64,000 bases of DNA from Planctomycetia bacterium (GCA_021413845.1 JAIOPP010000075.1:62001-126000), one strand, 5' to 3'; numbered from the stretch's first letter, positions 47,281 through 57,044 are shown. Notes: generated from the sequence alone by a model not told the origin. Numbers and translations: made by a program.

Positions 47281-48516
47281 TCAAGCGCTTCCCGCCAGGA
47301 CCGCCGCTCGGCGAACTCTGCCGATGCCGAGGATGTAGGCCGCGGTGCGGAGACTGCATTTTTGCTCGCGCGAGATGTTCCAAACTTGCTCGAACGCTTC
47401 GGAAAGAATCCGATCTAGCTCCTGCCGGCAGCGATTGAGCGTCCAAGAATAGTGTTGCCGGTTTTGCACCCATTCGAAGTAGCTCGCGGTCACGCCGCCG
47501 GAGTTCGCCAAGATGTCGGGCACGACGAGAATATCGCGGGCCGTCAGGATATCGTCGGCATCGACGTTCGTCGGGGCGTTGGCCGCTTCGATGATGATCG
47601 GCGCTTGAATCTTGGCGGCGTTGTGCTTGGTGATCACGTTGCCGAGTGCGGCCGGAATGAGAATGTCGGTATCGAGCTCGAGCAAGTCTTCGTTGGAAAT
47701 GACTTCGCCGCCGGTAAAGCCGTGTAGCGAGCCTTTGTGCTCGATGACGTAGCGAAGCGCCGCGGGAATATCGAGCCCTTCTTTGCGATAGTAGGCGCCG
47801 CTCACGTCGCTGATCGCCAAGATCTTGCATTCGGTTTCGTGTAGAAACTTCGCGGCAAACGTGCCGACGTTGCCGAAGCCTTGAATCGCGACGCGCGTGT
47901 TCTGCGGCTTGCGGTTCATCCGTCCGAGTAGTTTCAGCGTGATGATCCCTACTCCGCGCCCGGTCGCCTCTTCGCGCCCCGGCAAGCCGTGCATCTCGAC
48001 CGGCTTTCCGGTCACGCAGGCGGGGGAGAAGCCGTGGTACTTGCCGTATTGATTCATGATCCACGACATCACTTTATCGTTCGTCCCCATGTCCGGAGCG
48101 GGGATGTCGATGTCGGGTCCGAAGATGTCGTGAATGCCGTCGATGAATTTGCGCGTGATCGCTTCAAGCTCGCGACTGCTGAAGGTCTTCGGGTCGATCG
48201 CGAGCCCTCCCTTCGCGCCGCCGTAGGGCAAGTTCACCACAGCGGTCTTCCAAGTCATCAGCGCGGCCAGTGCGCGAACCTCGTCGAGATCGACTTCCGG
48301 ATGGTAGCGGAAGCCACCCTTCATCGGGCCGCGCGCGTTGTCGTGCTGCACCCGATAGCCGATGAAGGTTTCGATCTCGCCGGAGTCGCGCGTGATCGGC
48401 ACTTGCACCTGGATTTCGCGCTTCGAGGTCAGCAGAAGTTTGCGGATCGACGGTTCAAGCTCCAAACGATCGGCCGCCCGGTCGAAATACAGCTTCATTG
48501 AATCGTAGGCGTTCAT
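47281..48516 (-). CDS. gdhA: Glutamate (Glu/Leu/Phe/Val) dehydrogenase
   Basis: The enzyme interconverts glutamate and 2-oxoglutarate with ammonia. The 411-residue protein has the substrate domain GGFRYHP, the catalytic Lys in LPYGGAKGGL, the Rossmann GFGNVGTFAAKFL and IPAALGNVI in the second half. Length and motifs fit the NAD-type family of about 410-420 residues. The ATG at 48516 is clear. It is divergent from the pseudokinase gene, with a 530-base gap between. Confidence 0.94.
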   Translation of the reverse strand: MNAYDSMKLYFDRAADRLELEPSIRKLLLTSKREIQVQVPITRDSGEIETFIGYRVQHDNARGPMKGGFRYHPEVDLDEVRALAALMTWKTAVVNLPYGGAKGGLAIDPKTFSSRELEAITRKFIDGIHDIFGPDIDIPAPDMGTNDKVMSWIMNQYGKYHGFSPACVTGKPVEMHGLPGREEATGRGVGIITLKLLGRMNRKPQNTRVAIQGFGNVGTFAAKFLHETECKILAISDVSGAYYRKEGLDIPAALRYVIEHKGSLHGFTGGEVISNEDLLELDTDILIPAALGNVITKHNAAKIQAPIIIEAANAPTNVDADDILTARDILVVPDILANSGGVTASYFEWVQNRQHYSWTLNRCRQELDRILSEAFEQVWNISREQKCSLRTAAYILGIGRVRRAAVLAGSA

Positions 48517-49047
48517 GACCGTGGCCTCTCGGAGCTAGACAATGGGGGGTGCGATCGGCGTTGCTCGTATCTAGTTGGCTAATATCAGTTTACGTTGGTT
48601 TTTGCGAAGTGGTTCACCAACGGCGAAGCCGTATATTACTCGTCGCCGAAGCGGAGCGGCAAGCAGCCTTTTCGTGGGAGAACGGCCGCTTAAGGGCGGG
48701 TTTTGCGGCCGAACTTGCCCCGTTCGGCCAAATTCGGGGTCGCAAGGCCGTGTCGGGAACCGACTTTACGCTCCGTGCGTCCAATCCGTCGGTCGAAATC
48801 GTCGGAAGGATCAAAAACGGCGTTCCGGTTGTAATATCGAACGGTGTGGAGCGAATGTAGAAGTCGTAGGTTAATTTCAATGAGCTTTTGCCAAGTCGGC
48901 ATCGCTCAGGGTAAATTAAAGGGTTGGAATAGAGAGTCCGAGACGAGCTATCGGCAGACCGAATGCGGGGGGCGTGCGACGCCGCCTCGCTGCCGCCGAT
49001 TGGCCCCACCAGGAAAGCGCATCCCCAAGAAGGATGCGATTGCGCCC
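48517..49047. other. 530-base gap upstream of the pseudokinase gene
   Basis: No convincing gene was found between the divergent gdhA and pseudokinase genes. A 103-residue open frame at 48549-48860 has no domain or Shine-Dalgarno and looks like a shadow. Part of the region is likely to carry regulatory DNA, including the promoter candidate at 48888-48917. Confidence 0.5.
48888..48917 (+). promoter_or_regulatory. Candidate sigma-70 type promoter
   Basis: TTGCCA (48888-48893) and TAAATT (48912-48917) have an 18-base spacer and lie about 130 bases before the ATG at 49048. This is a weak match, and would give a leader of about 120 bases for the pseudokinase gene. Confidence 0.3.
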
Positions 49048-52000
49048 ATGTCGTTTCCCGTTGAATCGTTTTGGAAGTTAGTCGTCGATGCGCAACTTCT
49101 CACGTTGGAAGATTGCCATCGGCATCATGCCGGCTGGCTACAGCAAAACCCGCAAGGGGGCGACGCTCAGAGTCTCGCCGAGTTTCTCGTAGCGACGAAC
49201 GTCATCAGCCGCTACCAAGCGTCGATCTTGCTCGCGGGCCGAGCCGGGCCGTTCGTCTACGGCGACTACCGAATCTACGACCGGATCGAGTCGGGCCGAC
49301 TCTCCGGAATCTTCCGCGCCCTCCACATTCAAACGATGCATCGGGTCTGTCTGCAATTTCTCACCGCCGAACAAGCGGCATCACCCGAAGCGGTCGCGTA
49401 TCTCACGCAACGCTCTACGCTCACGTCGCAAGTCAGCGCGGGCTGCCCCAACTTGCTGCGCTGCTACCATTTGGTCGATCTCGGGCCGTTCAAGTTTTTC
49501 GTGTTGGAAGATCTGCAAGGGAAGCGTGTCGAGCGGCTGCTGCAACAGCAAGGCGCGATGAAGCCGAGCGAGGCTTGCCGTATCATCCGTCAAGCGGCGC
49601 TCGGATTGGCTCGGATGCACTCCATGCAGCAAGCGCACGGCGATGTGCGCCCGTCGAACATTTGGGTCGATGCCGCCGTCGCGGGTGCCAAAGGGACCGT
49701 GAAGATGTTGCAGTTCCCGATGGTGCGCGATCCGCTTGCGCCGCCGATCGAATGGCGTAAGCAACTCGCGCTCGGCGACGGGAAGATCCCGCCGGAAGCA
49801 GACTTCGTCGCTCCGGAGTTGATCGGCGGCGGCGTTGCCGATGCTCGGAGCGATATCTATCAGCTCGGTTGCAGCTTCTATCAGATGCTTACGAATAAAC
49901 CGCCGTTCGCCGGCGAGACGTTGCGCGCGAAGTTGGAAGGGCATCTGAAGGAACAACCGACGCCGATCCACAAGCTGAATCCGAACGTGCCGACCGATCT
50001 TTCCAAGCTCATCGGCTACATGTTGCAAAAGAAACCCGAGATGCGGTTTCAGCAGGTCTCGGTGGTCGTCGAGAAGTTGGTGCCGTTTATGTCGACGGCC
50101 GAGTCGCAAATGCAACCGCCGCCGCCGAGCCGAAATGCGACTGCCTACGACGCTTGGATTGCCGAGACGTTGAATGCCGCCGCGGCGGCCGCTGCCGCGA
50201 ACCCCGGCTACGGGCACGGCACGCAGCAAGCGCCGCAACAGCAGCAACCGATGCAACAACATCCGATGCAGCAGCCCATGCAGCAAGCTCCGATGGGAGG
50301 GCAATACGGAGCCGCGCCGAATCCTTATAATCAACAGCCCGCTCAGTTCGGCCAACAGCCCGCTCCGTATGGTCAGCAACCGGCATCGCCGTTCGGTCAG
50401 CAGCAGCCTGCCGCTTTCGGTCAACAACCGGCTCCTTTCGGACAACAGCCGGCCTCCCCGCAGCCGTTCGCCGCGCCGCAACCTTTCAGTGCGCCGCAGC
50501 CGTTTGCCCCGCCGATGGGTTCGGCACCGGCCGGACCTGCCGTCGGAACAAGCGAAACCTATCAACCGAAGAAAGGTTCATCGTTCGGATTGATCGCGAT
50601 CTTGATCGCGGTGCCGCTCCTCGGCGCGGCCGGCTACTTCGGTTGGGATCGGTTTATGAAGAAGCGCCCCGGCTTGCCGCCGGAACGCGTCGCTCTCCGA
50701 CCGAATGCCACCGGAACGGCCGTTAAGAAGCCCGTGCCTACGGGCACCGCTCCTACGCCGACGGCGACGGCCGCCGCTCCTAAGGGAGTCGCGGTTCCTA
50801 AACGAGATCTCATCGCCTCGACCGGTGCGGATCCGATGTACGACTCGCCGACCGCCGGAAAGCCGCTTAGCCTAAGCCACATGGTGCCGGGCGTGCAGAT
50901 GGTGATTGCCGTCCGTCCCGCCGAAATCGTCAAGCATGCGGAATCGGCAAACCTTCTCGACCCGAAAGTTTCCGGTTCGCTCGGGCCGTGGCTCGCAACC
51001 ACCTTACCGACGATCACCGGCGTGCCGAACGAAACGGTCGAGCAAGTCATCGTCGGCATTCTCGATGGTCCTAGCTCCGACGCGGTTCGCTATGCCTACG
51101 TGGTTCGATACAACACGGTCGTTGCCGAGGCAGACTTGCTCAAGGCCTGGGGCGGACCCACGGAAGAAATGAGCGACACGACGAAGATCTACGTCAAAGA
51201 CGGAACCGCTTATTACTTACCGACGAGCGAGCAAGGCAAGGTCGCCGTGGTCGTGCCGAAGGAAGAAATCGCCGGCGTCTTGAAATATAAAGGTTCGCCG
51301 CCGCAACTCCGTTTGGAGTTGGAATATTTGGTGCAGTCGGCGACCGATACGGATCGCCACCTCACGATGCTTTACACCCCATACTTCTTAGAGTCGGGCG
51401 GCAAGAGCTTGGTCGCCGGACCCGTGCAGACGGGCCTGCCCGCCATCAATTGGTTGCTCACCGGGGTCGGCTTGCCGCAATTGGCGTCGGCGGGCGACGG
51501 CAGCACTGCCGATGGAGGTGGCCTCGCCGACGGCGGCGCAATGTCGGGGTCGATGAATTCCGAAGATGCCTTGCCGCCCAAAGCGATTGCCTTCAGCGCC
51601 CACCTCGGCGATGCGTTTTTCTACGAGCTCCGTACCTATAACGGTGCCGCGACGGCGTTCACGGAAGCCTTGGCCGAACCGTTGTTCAATCGTGTGAAAG
51701 AAATTCCGAAGCGGGTCGAAGCCTATGTGCTGAGTTCTCGGCTATCGCCTTATAGTCGGGCCGTGTTGTTCAAATTTCCCGGCATGGTGAAGTTCGTCGA
51801 CAGCCACGTGCGCGCAGGCTGCGCCGATCGGCAGATCGTGTTGCGCGGGTACATGCCCGCCATCGCGGCACACAACATTCTCCTCGGTGCCTATCTCTGT
51901 TTGCTCGAATCCCCGAGCGCCGTCGCTGCGCCGACCGCGGTCGCAAAAGGCCCGGCGAGCCCCGCCGCCACGGCCGGGCTGACCGGCGCCCAAGCGGCGA

Positions 52001-52347
52001 TCAAGAAACCGATGTCGCTCACCTTCGACCGCAACAATCTCGAAGTGACGATGCAATTGATCGCGGAAGAAATCGGAGTGCCGATCGAAATCATCGGAAC
52101 CGATCTGCAGCTCGAAGGGATCACGAAGAATCAATCGTTCGGACTCGACGAAAAGGTTCAGCCCGCCGATCAGATCTTGCGTACGATCATGAAGAAAGCC
52201 AATCCCGACGGCAAGTTGGTGTACGTCATCAAGCCAAAGAAGCCGGGAGATCCCGACATGATCTTCATCACGACGCGCGCCGCCGTAGAGAAGCGGAAAG
52301 ACAAGCTTCCGGCCGAACTCGTCGCGGCTCCTCCTGCGAAGAAATAA
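49048..52347 (+). CDS. Membrane pseudokinase with Gln/Pro linker and C-terminal secretin-like short domain
   Basis: The 1099-residue protein has a Ser/Thr kinase fold at about 72-350. It appears inactive: the Lys of the VAIK site is absent (CLQFL in its place), the catalytic loop reads AHGDVRPSN (Asp199 kept) and no DFG is seen; the later parts (DFVAPELIGG, DARSDIYQLGCSFYQML) are conserved. A Gln/Pro/Phe repeat linker (392-490) is followed by a membrane helix (512-533), a large extracytoplasmic region, and a C-terminal STN-like domain (989-1075) resembling secretin N-terminal modules. Planctomycetes have many kinase fusions; this combination is unusual. Start ATG 49048. Next gene is 68 bases downstream. 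Confidence 0.82.
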   Translation: MSFPVESFWKLVVDAQLLTLEDCHRHHAGWLQQNPQGGDAQSLAEFLVATNVISRYQASILLAGRAGPFVYGDYRIYDRIESGRLSGIFRALHIQTMHRVCLQFLTAEQAASPEAVAYLTQRSTLTSQVSAGCPNLLRCYHLVDLGPFKFFVLEDLQGKRVERLLQQQGAMKPSEACRIIRQAALGLARMHSMQQAHGDVRPSNIWVDAAVAGAKGTVKMLQFPMVRDPLAPPIEWRKQLALGDGKIPPEADFVAPELIGGGVADARSDIYQLGCSFYQMLTNKPPFAGETLRAKLEGHLKEQPTPIHKLNPNVPTDLSKLIGYMLQKKPEMRFQQVSVVVEKLVPFMSTAESQMQPPPPSRNATAYDAWIAETLNAAAAAAAANPGYGHGTQQAPQQQQPMQQHPMQQPMQQAPMGGQYGAAPNPYNQQPAQFGQQPAPYGQQPASPFGQQQPAAFGQQPAPFGQQPASPQPFAAPQPFSAPQPFAPPMGSAPAGPAVGTSETYQPKKGSSFGLIAILIAVPLLGAAGYFGWDRFMKKRPGLPPERVALRPNATGTAVKKPVPTGTAPTPTATAAAPKGVAVPKRDLIASTGADPMYDSPTAGKPLSLSHMVPGVQMVIAVRPAEIVKHAESANLLDPKVSGSLGPWLATTLPTITGVPNETVEQVIVGILDGPSSDAVRYAYVVRYNTVVAEADLLKAWGGPTEEMSDTTKIYVKDGTAYYLPTSEQGKVAVVVPKEEIAGVLKYKGSPPQLRLELEYLVQSATDTDRHLTMLYTPYFLESGGKSLVAGPVQTGLPAINWLLTGVGLPQLASAGDGSTADGGGLADGGAMSGSMNSEDALPPKAIAFSAHLGDAFFYELRTYNGAATAFTEALAEPLFNRVKEIPKRVEAYVLSSRLSPYSRAVLFKFPGMVKFVDSHVRAGCADRQIVLRGYMPAIAAHNILLGAYLCLLESPSAVAAPTAVAKGPASPAATAGLTGAQAAIKKPMSLTFDRNNLEVTMQLIAEEIGVPIEIIGTDLQLEGITKNQSFGLDEKVQPADQILRTIMKKANPDGKLVYVIKPKKPGDPDMIFITTRAAVEKRKDKLPAELVAAPPAKK
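50221..50517 (+). repeat. Gln/Pro/Phe repeat-coding segment
   Basis: Residues 392-490 of the pseudokinase contain many copies of short units such as FGQQPA and PQPF, with variable DNA (mixed codons), so selection is at protein level. The stretch is a flexible linker between kinase fold and membrane helix. It is not a CRISPR or satellite. Confidence 0.8.
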
Positions 52348-52415
52348 GGCAAGAGTAGCAACGACGCGGAAGCTTGCGCGACCCGTTCTTTGAGTCGGAC
52401 TTCGAGGCGTGCATC

Positions 52416-54374
52416 GTGGAATTGTTTTCCGTAGCCTGCATCACGTGCCGAGCCAAGATCAAGGTTCGGAGTATGTCGGCGATCGGACAAGTGCTCGCTT
52501 GCCCGCGCTGCGGCGGTATGGTCGAGATCTCTCCGCCGATGGGTTGGAAGCCGCCGGCCGGCAAACCTGAGCCGGAAGCGAAACCCCAGGCGAGACCCAC
52601 AACGACGGATCGCCTAGAACCTCCGGTGCCTGCCGCCGCCGTGACGCCGACCGAAGGTTATGTCGGCATCGCCGAACCGGTCCTCGACGACGATCCGCTC
52701 GCCGAAGCGATGCGGCTTTCCGCCGAGCGCGAACGGTCGCAGCGCAAGTTACTGCTCGTCGGCGGAGCGTGCGCCGGAGCGGCACTCTTGGTATTAGGGC
52801 TTTGGTTCGGTTTCCGCAAGCCGACGGAGGAACCGACCGCGAGCAATACTAAGGCTCCGGAAGTCGCGCCCCCTGCGCCGTTGCCGAGTCCCACGCCGAA
52901 GGTAATTCCCACCGCAACGGCCGCGGCGATTTCGTCGCCTCCCGCGCCGGTTCCATCGGCTTCGTTGCCCGTGCCGACACCGACGTCCTCGGCACCGGTC
53001 GTTCCCGTGCCGAGCGCTACATCGCCTCCGCCTCCCGTGCCGCTCGCGACACCGACTGCGACGCCCTCTGCAACGGCCCTCGCACGTATCGATCCGCCGT
53101 CGAAGATACCGCCGCTGCCGGTCCCTAGTGCGACTCCCATTGCAAAAGGGACGAAGCCTCTCGTAGCGGTTCCCCTACCGGAAACGGAAGCTCGGTTGGC
53201 GATGAAAGCTCCCGTGATCGATCTGTCCGGAACGACACGCAAGAACGCGCTCGACGTCGTCGGCCGATTGGCCGGAGTCGGCATCCGATACGACTGGGAT
53301 ACGCTTGCTCCGGCGTCTCTCAAGCTTTCCGAGCAGGTGACGCTCAAGCTGCGTGATGTGTCGTATGCCGAAGCATTAAAGAAGATCCTCGAACCGGTCC
53401 ACGGCACATATCAAGTCGTCGGCAGCAACGTATCGGTTCGTCCTTTGTCGAACGGTGCGCGGCCGAATGACTTGCGCTATCCGCTCGGAGTTCTGACGGC
53501 CGGCGATGCGGGGCAGACGGAGAAGCTGTTGACGCTCGTTCGCGCTTTCGTCGAGCCCTCTGTCTGGGACTCGTCCGGCGGCACGGGAACGCTCAAGGTC
53601 GAGGCCGATCAACTCGTCGCAACCGGTTCGACGGATGTTCAAGCTGCGCTGATGCCCGGCGAGCTGACCTTGTTTCTCGATCGCCTCACGACGGCGTGCG
53701 GCAAGCGGCCGACCGGTTCGCCGCCGAGTTTGGAGTCGCGTGCGGCGCAAGCGAAGAAAACGCTGGATAAACTCGTGACGATGAACTTTCGGCCGGGCGT
53801 GCCGCTCGCCGGAGTGCTGGCCCATTTGGAGAAGAGTGCCGACGTGATCATCACCGTCGATTTCATAGCGCTCGCCGACCATGGTTTTCTTCCCGATGCG
53901 AAGATCGGCATCGCGGCCGATAAATATCCGCTCGCGCAAGTTTTCTCCGCGTTGTGCGAGCCGCGCGATTGGGCCTGGCGAATCATCGATGACAAGACCT
54001 TCGAGATCACGACGCGCGAATCGCTCAAACGCCGTGGCTATGTCGAGTTCCACGATCTCAAGCCTCTGACGACGGCCGGCATCGCCCCCGTCGTGTTGAT
54101 CGAACAATTGAAAACGCAATTCGCCGACGCCGGTTGGCGTGAAACCGGAGGCGAAGGAGTTCTCTACTACGACGCTCTCTCAGGCCGGCTCCTGGTTCGA
54201 CAGCACCAAGACGCCCAACTGCGAATCGAGCGATTCCTTTCGGAACTCACCGCGGCGGCGATCGGCAACGCTTCGTCCATCGGCAGCGCAGTGCCGCTCG
54301 GTAACACCGTGCCGAAGGCAACACCGACCGGCACGCCCGCCCCGAGCAACTCACCGCCGCTTTCCGCTCCTTAG
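52416..54374 (+). CDS. Zinc-ribbon membrane protein with two secretin-like short domains
   Basis: From GTG 52416 (652 residues, GAGG eight bases upstream) the protein opens with a zinc ribbon: CITC at 8-11 and CPRC at 29-32. A membrane helix follows (LLLVGGACAGAALLVLGLWFGF, about 110-132), then a Pro/Ala/Ser/Thr linker. The extracytoplasmic part has two STN-like modules (SGTTRKNALDVVGRLAGV...; RPGVPLAGVLAHLEKSA... with DWAWRIIDDKTFEI). It shares module type with the preceding pseudokinase, so the two probably work together. The zinc ribbon faces the cytoplasm. Ends four bases over the next, convergent gene. Confidence 0.78.
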   Translation: MELFSVACITCRAKIKVRSMSAIGQVLACPRCGGMVEISPPMGWKPPAGKPEPEAKPQARPTTTDRLEPPVPAAAVTPTEGYVGIAEPVLDDDPLAEAMRLSAERERSQRKLLLVGGACAGAALLVLGLWFGFRKPTEEPTASNTKAPEVAPPAPLPSPTPKVIPTATAAAISSPPAPVPSASLPVPTPTSSAPVVPVPSATSPPPPVPLATPTATPSATALARIDPPSKIPPLPVPSATPIAKGTKPLVAVPLPETEARLAMKAPVIDLSGTTRKNALDVVGRLAGVGIRYDWDTLAPASLKLSEQVTLKLRDVSYAEALKKILEPVHGTYQVVGSNVSVRPLSNGARPNDLRYPLGVLTAGDAGQTEKLLTLVRAFVEPSVWDSSGGTGTLKVEADQLVATGSTDVQAALMPGELTLFLDRLTTACGKRPTGSPPSLESRAAQAKKTLDKLVTMNFRPGVPLAGVLAHLEKSADVIITVDFIALADHGFLPDAKIGIAADKYPLAQVFSALCEPRDWAWRIIDDKTFEITTRESLKRRGYVEFHDLKPLTTAGIAPVVLIEQLKTQFADAGWRETGGEGVLYYDALSGRLLVRQHQDAQLRIERFLSELTAAAIGNASSIGSAVPLGNTVPKATPTGTPAPSNSPPLSAP

Positions 54375-56102
54375 CGCGCTCCGTCGCGCCGCAGACCGAA
54401 CGACAGAAACCGGATCCCCGTCGGTTCGTCGACGACGATCGTTCCGCCCGGAGCGAAATACTTTTGCAGCGTCTCGATCGGCGGCAAAGGGCGGTCGGCA
54501 AGTGCTTGGTTCAAATCTTTGAGTAGCGGATTCCGTTCGCCGCCGCGGGCCATCTGCTCTCGGATACGCTCGTTGAATGCGAGGCCATGCACGAACCGCA
54601 GTTCTTCGTCGGGCCGTGAAAATGCAAAGTAACCCGGCCCTTGATCGCCGGCGTAGCGCTTCGCCTTTCCTGCGATCAACTTATATTCCAAAGACGACGC
54701 CAGGCGATGCGCCTCGTCGCCGGCCGTCGCGATCGCCTTCTCTAAGACACTCGCGCGATCGGCGATCAAGAGGCAATCGCCGAGCAGACAGAACGAGGCT
54801 CGGGGGCGAAGTGCGGCATCGGCTTCCGTTTCATTGCGTCGCAAAGTCGCATCTTGGTAATACGTCGTTCCGGCGTAGCTGCGCGTCGCCAACTTGTCTT
54901 GCAGTTTCGTCGTCATCTTTTTCAATATCGGCAAGAACTTCTTACCGTCTTTCAAATGCACGCCGACGAGTTGCGCTCGGCTTTGCATGCTCACAGGCTC
55001 TTCGATCGAAAGCAGGAAGCTGATGCGACCTTCGAGTTCCGGCAGAAGTTCCGCCTCCAAGTCGATGTCGGTCTGCTTCAACAACGGATCGCGCACTCGA
55101 CCTTGAAACGTTCCCCCGCCGCTGAAGCTGTCGACGATCGTGCGCAGCTTGTGATACGTTCGGTCGACGTCCCAAGCGAACGTCGCGTAGCTCGCCACGG
55201 TGTCGCACACCCACGGCTCGGGCTCGGTCTTCGTCGGCTGCAAGGCGATGAGTTCCAAAACTCCTGAGCGCGGCACATCCAGCAGCAAGTAGCCCTGTAG
55301 GATCGTCTCGAACGCACCTCGATTAAATGTCAGGCTTCCGCCGGCAGCCGTGAGCCCATCGAGCCCGAGTGCCGGCAATAAGGTAAGGCCGACTTGCGCC
55401 GCGGTGTTGTTGCGAGTCGTAGTTTGCCGGTGTCGCACCGTTCGAGGCAGTTGTCCCGTTCCAGATCGCCACGATTCGCTTGACGACATCGAGATCGGTG
55501 CCGATCACCAACACTCCTTCGCGACGAAGATAGAGCACTCGCTGAGCGCGTCCGGCCCCGGATCGAAAAACATTCAACTTCAGATCCCCGACCGACTCCG
55601 ACTCTTCAATCCATCCGGCCGCGAGCGCCGTCGCTCGGCCGCGCTCGAGAAGCGTCGCAACGCTCCGATCTCCCTCAGGCACTTCCATAAGAAACAATAG
55701 AGCGGGGGACGCACCATCGACGCCGACGATCGCAACGCCGCATTCGCCGTGCGAGAGCCCTAGCAACTCGGCCAACGATAAGCCGAGCCGTTCCTTCACC
55801 GGCTCGAACGCCTTTTCCACCGCCGCGAACGCTTGATCCAGCAGCGGCTTGAATTGCGGGTCTTGCGCCATTCTTCCGATCGAGGTCTTCCACCACTCTT
55901 CGCGAACCAGTGAAGCGTCCGGAGCGCGAACGTAAGCGAGCGTTTCCGGCGGCAACATGCGAGCGAACTCGACCCGCTTCGTTGCCCCACGCGTTACATC
56001 CTCAGCGGCTTTCGCGCGTACAGGCTCCAGCGATACGCCGAGCATGGCGGCGACAAGGCAAAAATAGAAAGCCGAGATTCGGCGAACGACTGTCCGATAC
56101 AT
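54371..56102 (-). pseudogene. Exported or envelope protein, apparently disrupted by frameshift/deletion
   Basis: Two overlapping frames encode parts of one protein. The first (from ATG 56102) has a signal segment (RISAFYFCLVAAMLGVSL), EFARMLPPETLAYVR and GVLVIGTDLDVVKRIVAIW and then loses sense after about 55440. The second frame resumes with RNNTAAQVGLTLLPALGLDGLTAAGG near 55420 and runs on to 54371 with WDVDRTYHKL and ISFLLSIEEP. From memory, related planctomycete proteins have about 40 more residues between these points, so a deletion plus frame change, rather than a single base, is likely. Either a pseudogene or an assembly artefact. Confidence 0.65.
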
Positions 56103-56140
56103 GAGATAGGCGCTCGCATAAGTCCGAGTAAACGGCAAAC

Positions 56141-56169
56141 TTTTACGGTCGTAGCGATTGTAGTATACT
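56141..56169 (+). promoter_or_regulatory. Candidate promoter of the BON-domain gene
   Basis: TATACT (56164-56169) with TTTTAC (56141-56146) 17 bases before it, in the A/T-richest patch of this area. The start would be about 45 bases before ATG 56220. The -35 is poor. Confidence 0.4.
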
Positions 56170-56219
56170 GAAACTCAATCGAGTCACTTAGTCGCTAGAG
56201 AATGACGAAAGGCGCAGCG

Positions 56220-57044
56220 ATGAATCGATCGACGAAGCTCGTTGCGGCAGCCCTGGCCTACGTCGCGCCTCTCTGCTGCGGCTCGTTCGCCGAAGCTCAG
56301 CAGAGCGCGAGTTCGGGAAGCAGCGGCGCTTTCGGCGCGCGTTCACTTGGTTCGAGTTTCTCGCCAACCGCAAGCGGCTTCGCCCCCGGCGGCAGCAACG
56401 GGCTCGGTGCCGGCATGGGGGGCGTCGCAGGAATGACGACCCGCGGCGACAACACCGCCGGGCAAGTTTCAGGCAACGAACGCTTCGTGCGCGGCAGCCG
56501 CAGGCCGGGACAATTCGTCGGGGCAGACAATGCCGACACGTCGAACTTGATGAGCCAACTCTCTTCGATGGCTTCGCAAAACCAGCTCGGCCCGCAACGG
56601 AACAACAACGCGGCGAACCCGAACCGCACGACGGGCAACCTCGGCCTTGGTGCGCGGCGTGTCCAGCCGCGCGTGGCCGTGAGCGTCGGCTTCGATTATC
56701 GCACTGCGGGATCCGACGAAGCCGGCACCGTCTTGCAGAATCGGTTCACCAAGTCGTCGCGGCCCGGCCTACGTGGGCGCGTCATTGTGAATTTGGAAGG
56801 GACGACGGCGGTGCTTCGAGGGAATGTTGCCACGGAACACGACCGCGTTCTAGCCGAGCAAGTGGCGCTCCTAGAGGCCGGCGTCGGGTCGGTTCGAAAT
56901 GAGCTGCAGGTGATCCAGAGGGAGAACCTGCCGACGCAGCAGGCGCCGTCGATCCAGCCGCTGAGCCCGCAAAGCCCGACGATGAAGTCGGCGCCGTCGA
57001 GTACCGGCTCGAATAGCTTGCGTTTGGTGCCGCCGGCTCCGTAG
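56220..57044 (+). CDS. Exported protein with C-terminal BON domain
   Basis: The 274-residue protein has a signal peptide (KLVAAALAYVAPLCCGSFAEA), a Gly/Ser/Asn-rich linker of about 110 residues, and a C-terminal BON domain (about 180-235: GRVIVNLEGTTAVLRGNV, AEQVALLEAGVGSVRNELQV), a module that binds membranes or other envelope proteins. ATG 56220 is preferred over 56202, with AAAGG upstream. The 3' 263 bases overlap the convergent lipoprotein gene. Role unknown; the fold and position suggest an accessory for the secretin apparatus. Confidence 0.78.
   Translation: MNRSTKLVAAALAYVAPLCCGSFAEAQQSASSGSSGAFGARSLGSSFSPTASGFAPGGSNGLGAGMGGVAGMTTRGDNTAGQVSGNERFVRGSRRPGQFVGADNADTSNLMSQLSSMASQNQLGPQRNNNAANPNRTTGNLGLGARRVQPRVAVSVGFDYRTAGSDEAGTVLQNRFTKSSRPGLRGRVIVNLEGTTAVLRGNVATEHDRVLAEQVALLEAGVGSVRNELQVIQRENLPTQQAPSIQPLSPQSPTMKSAPSSTGSNSLRLVPPAP

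Noticed and set aside
48549-48860. 103-residue open frame upstream of the pseudokinase
   Set aside because: No Shine-Dalgarno, no fold pattern and no homology memory; likely a shadow.
50221-50517. Repeat tract as CRISPR or satellite
   Set aside because: Units are short, in frame and vary at third positions; they encode a protein linker.
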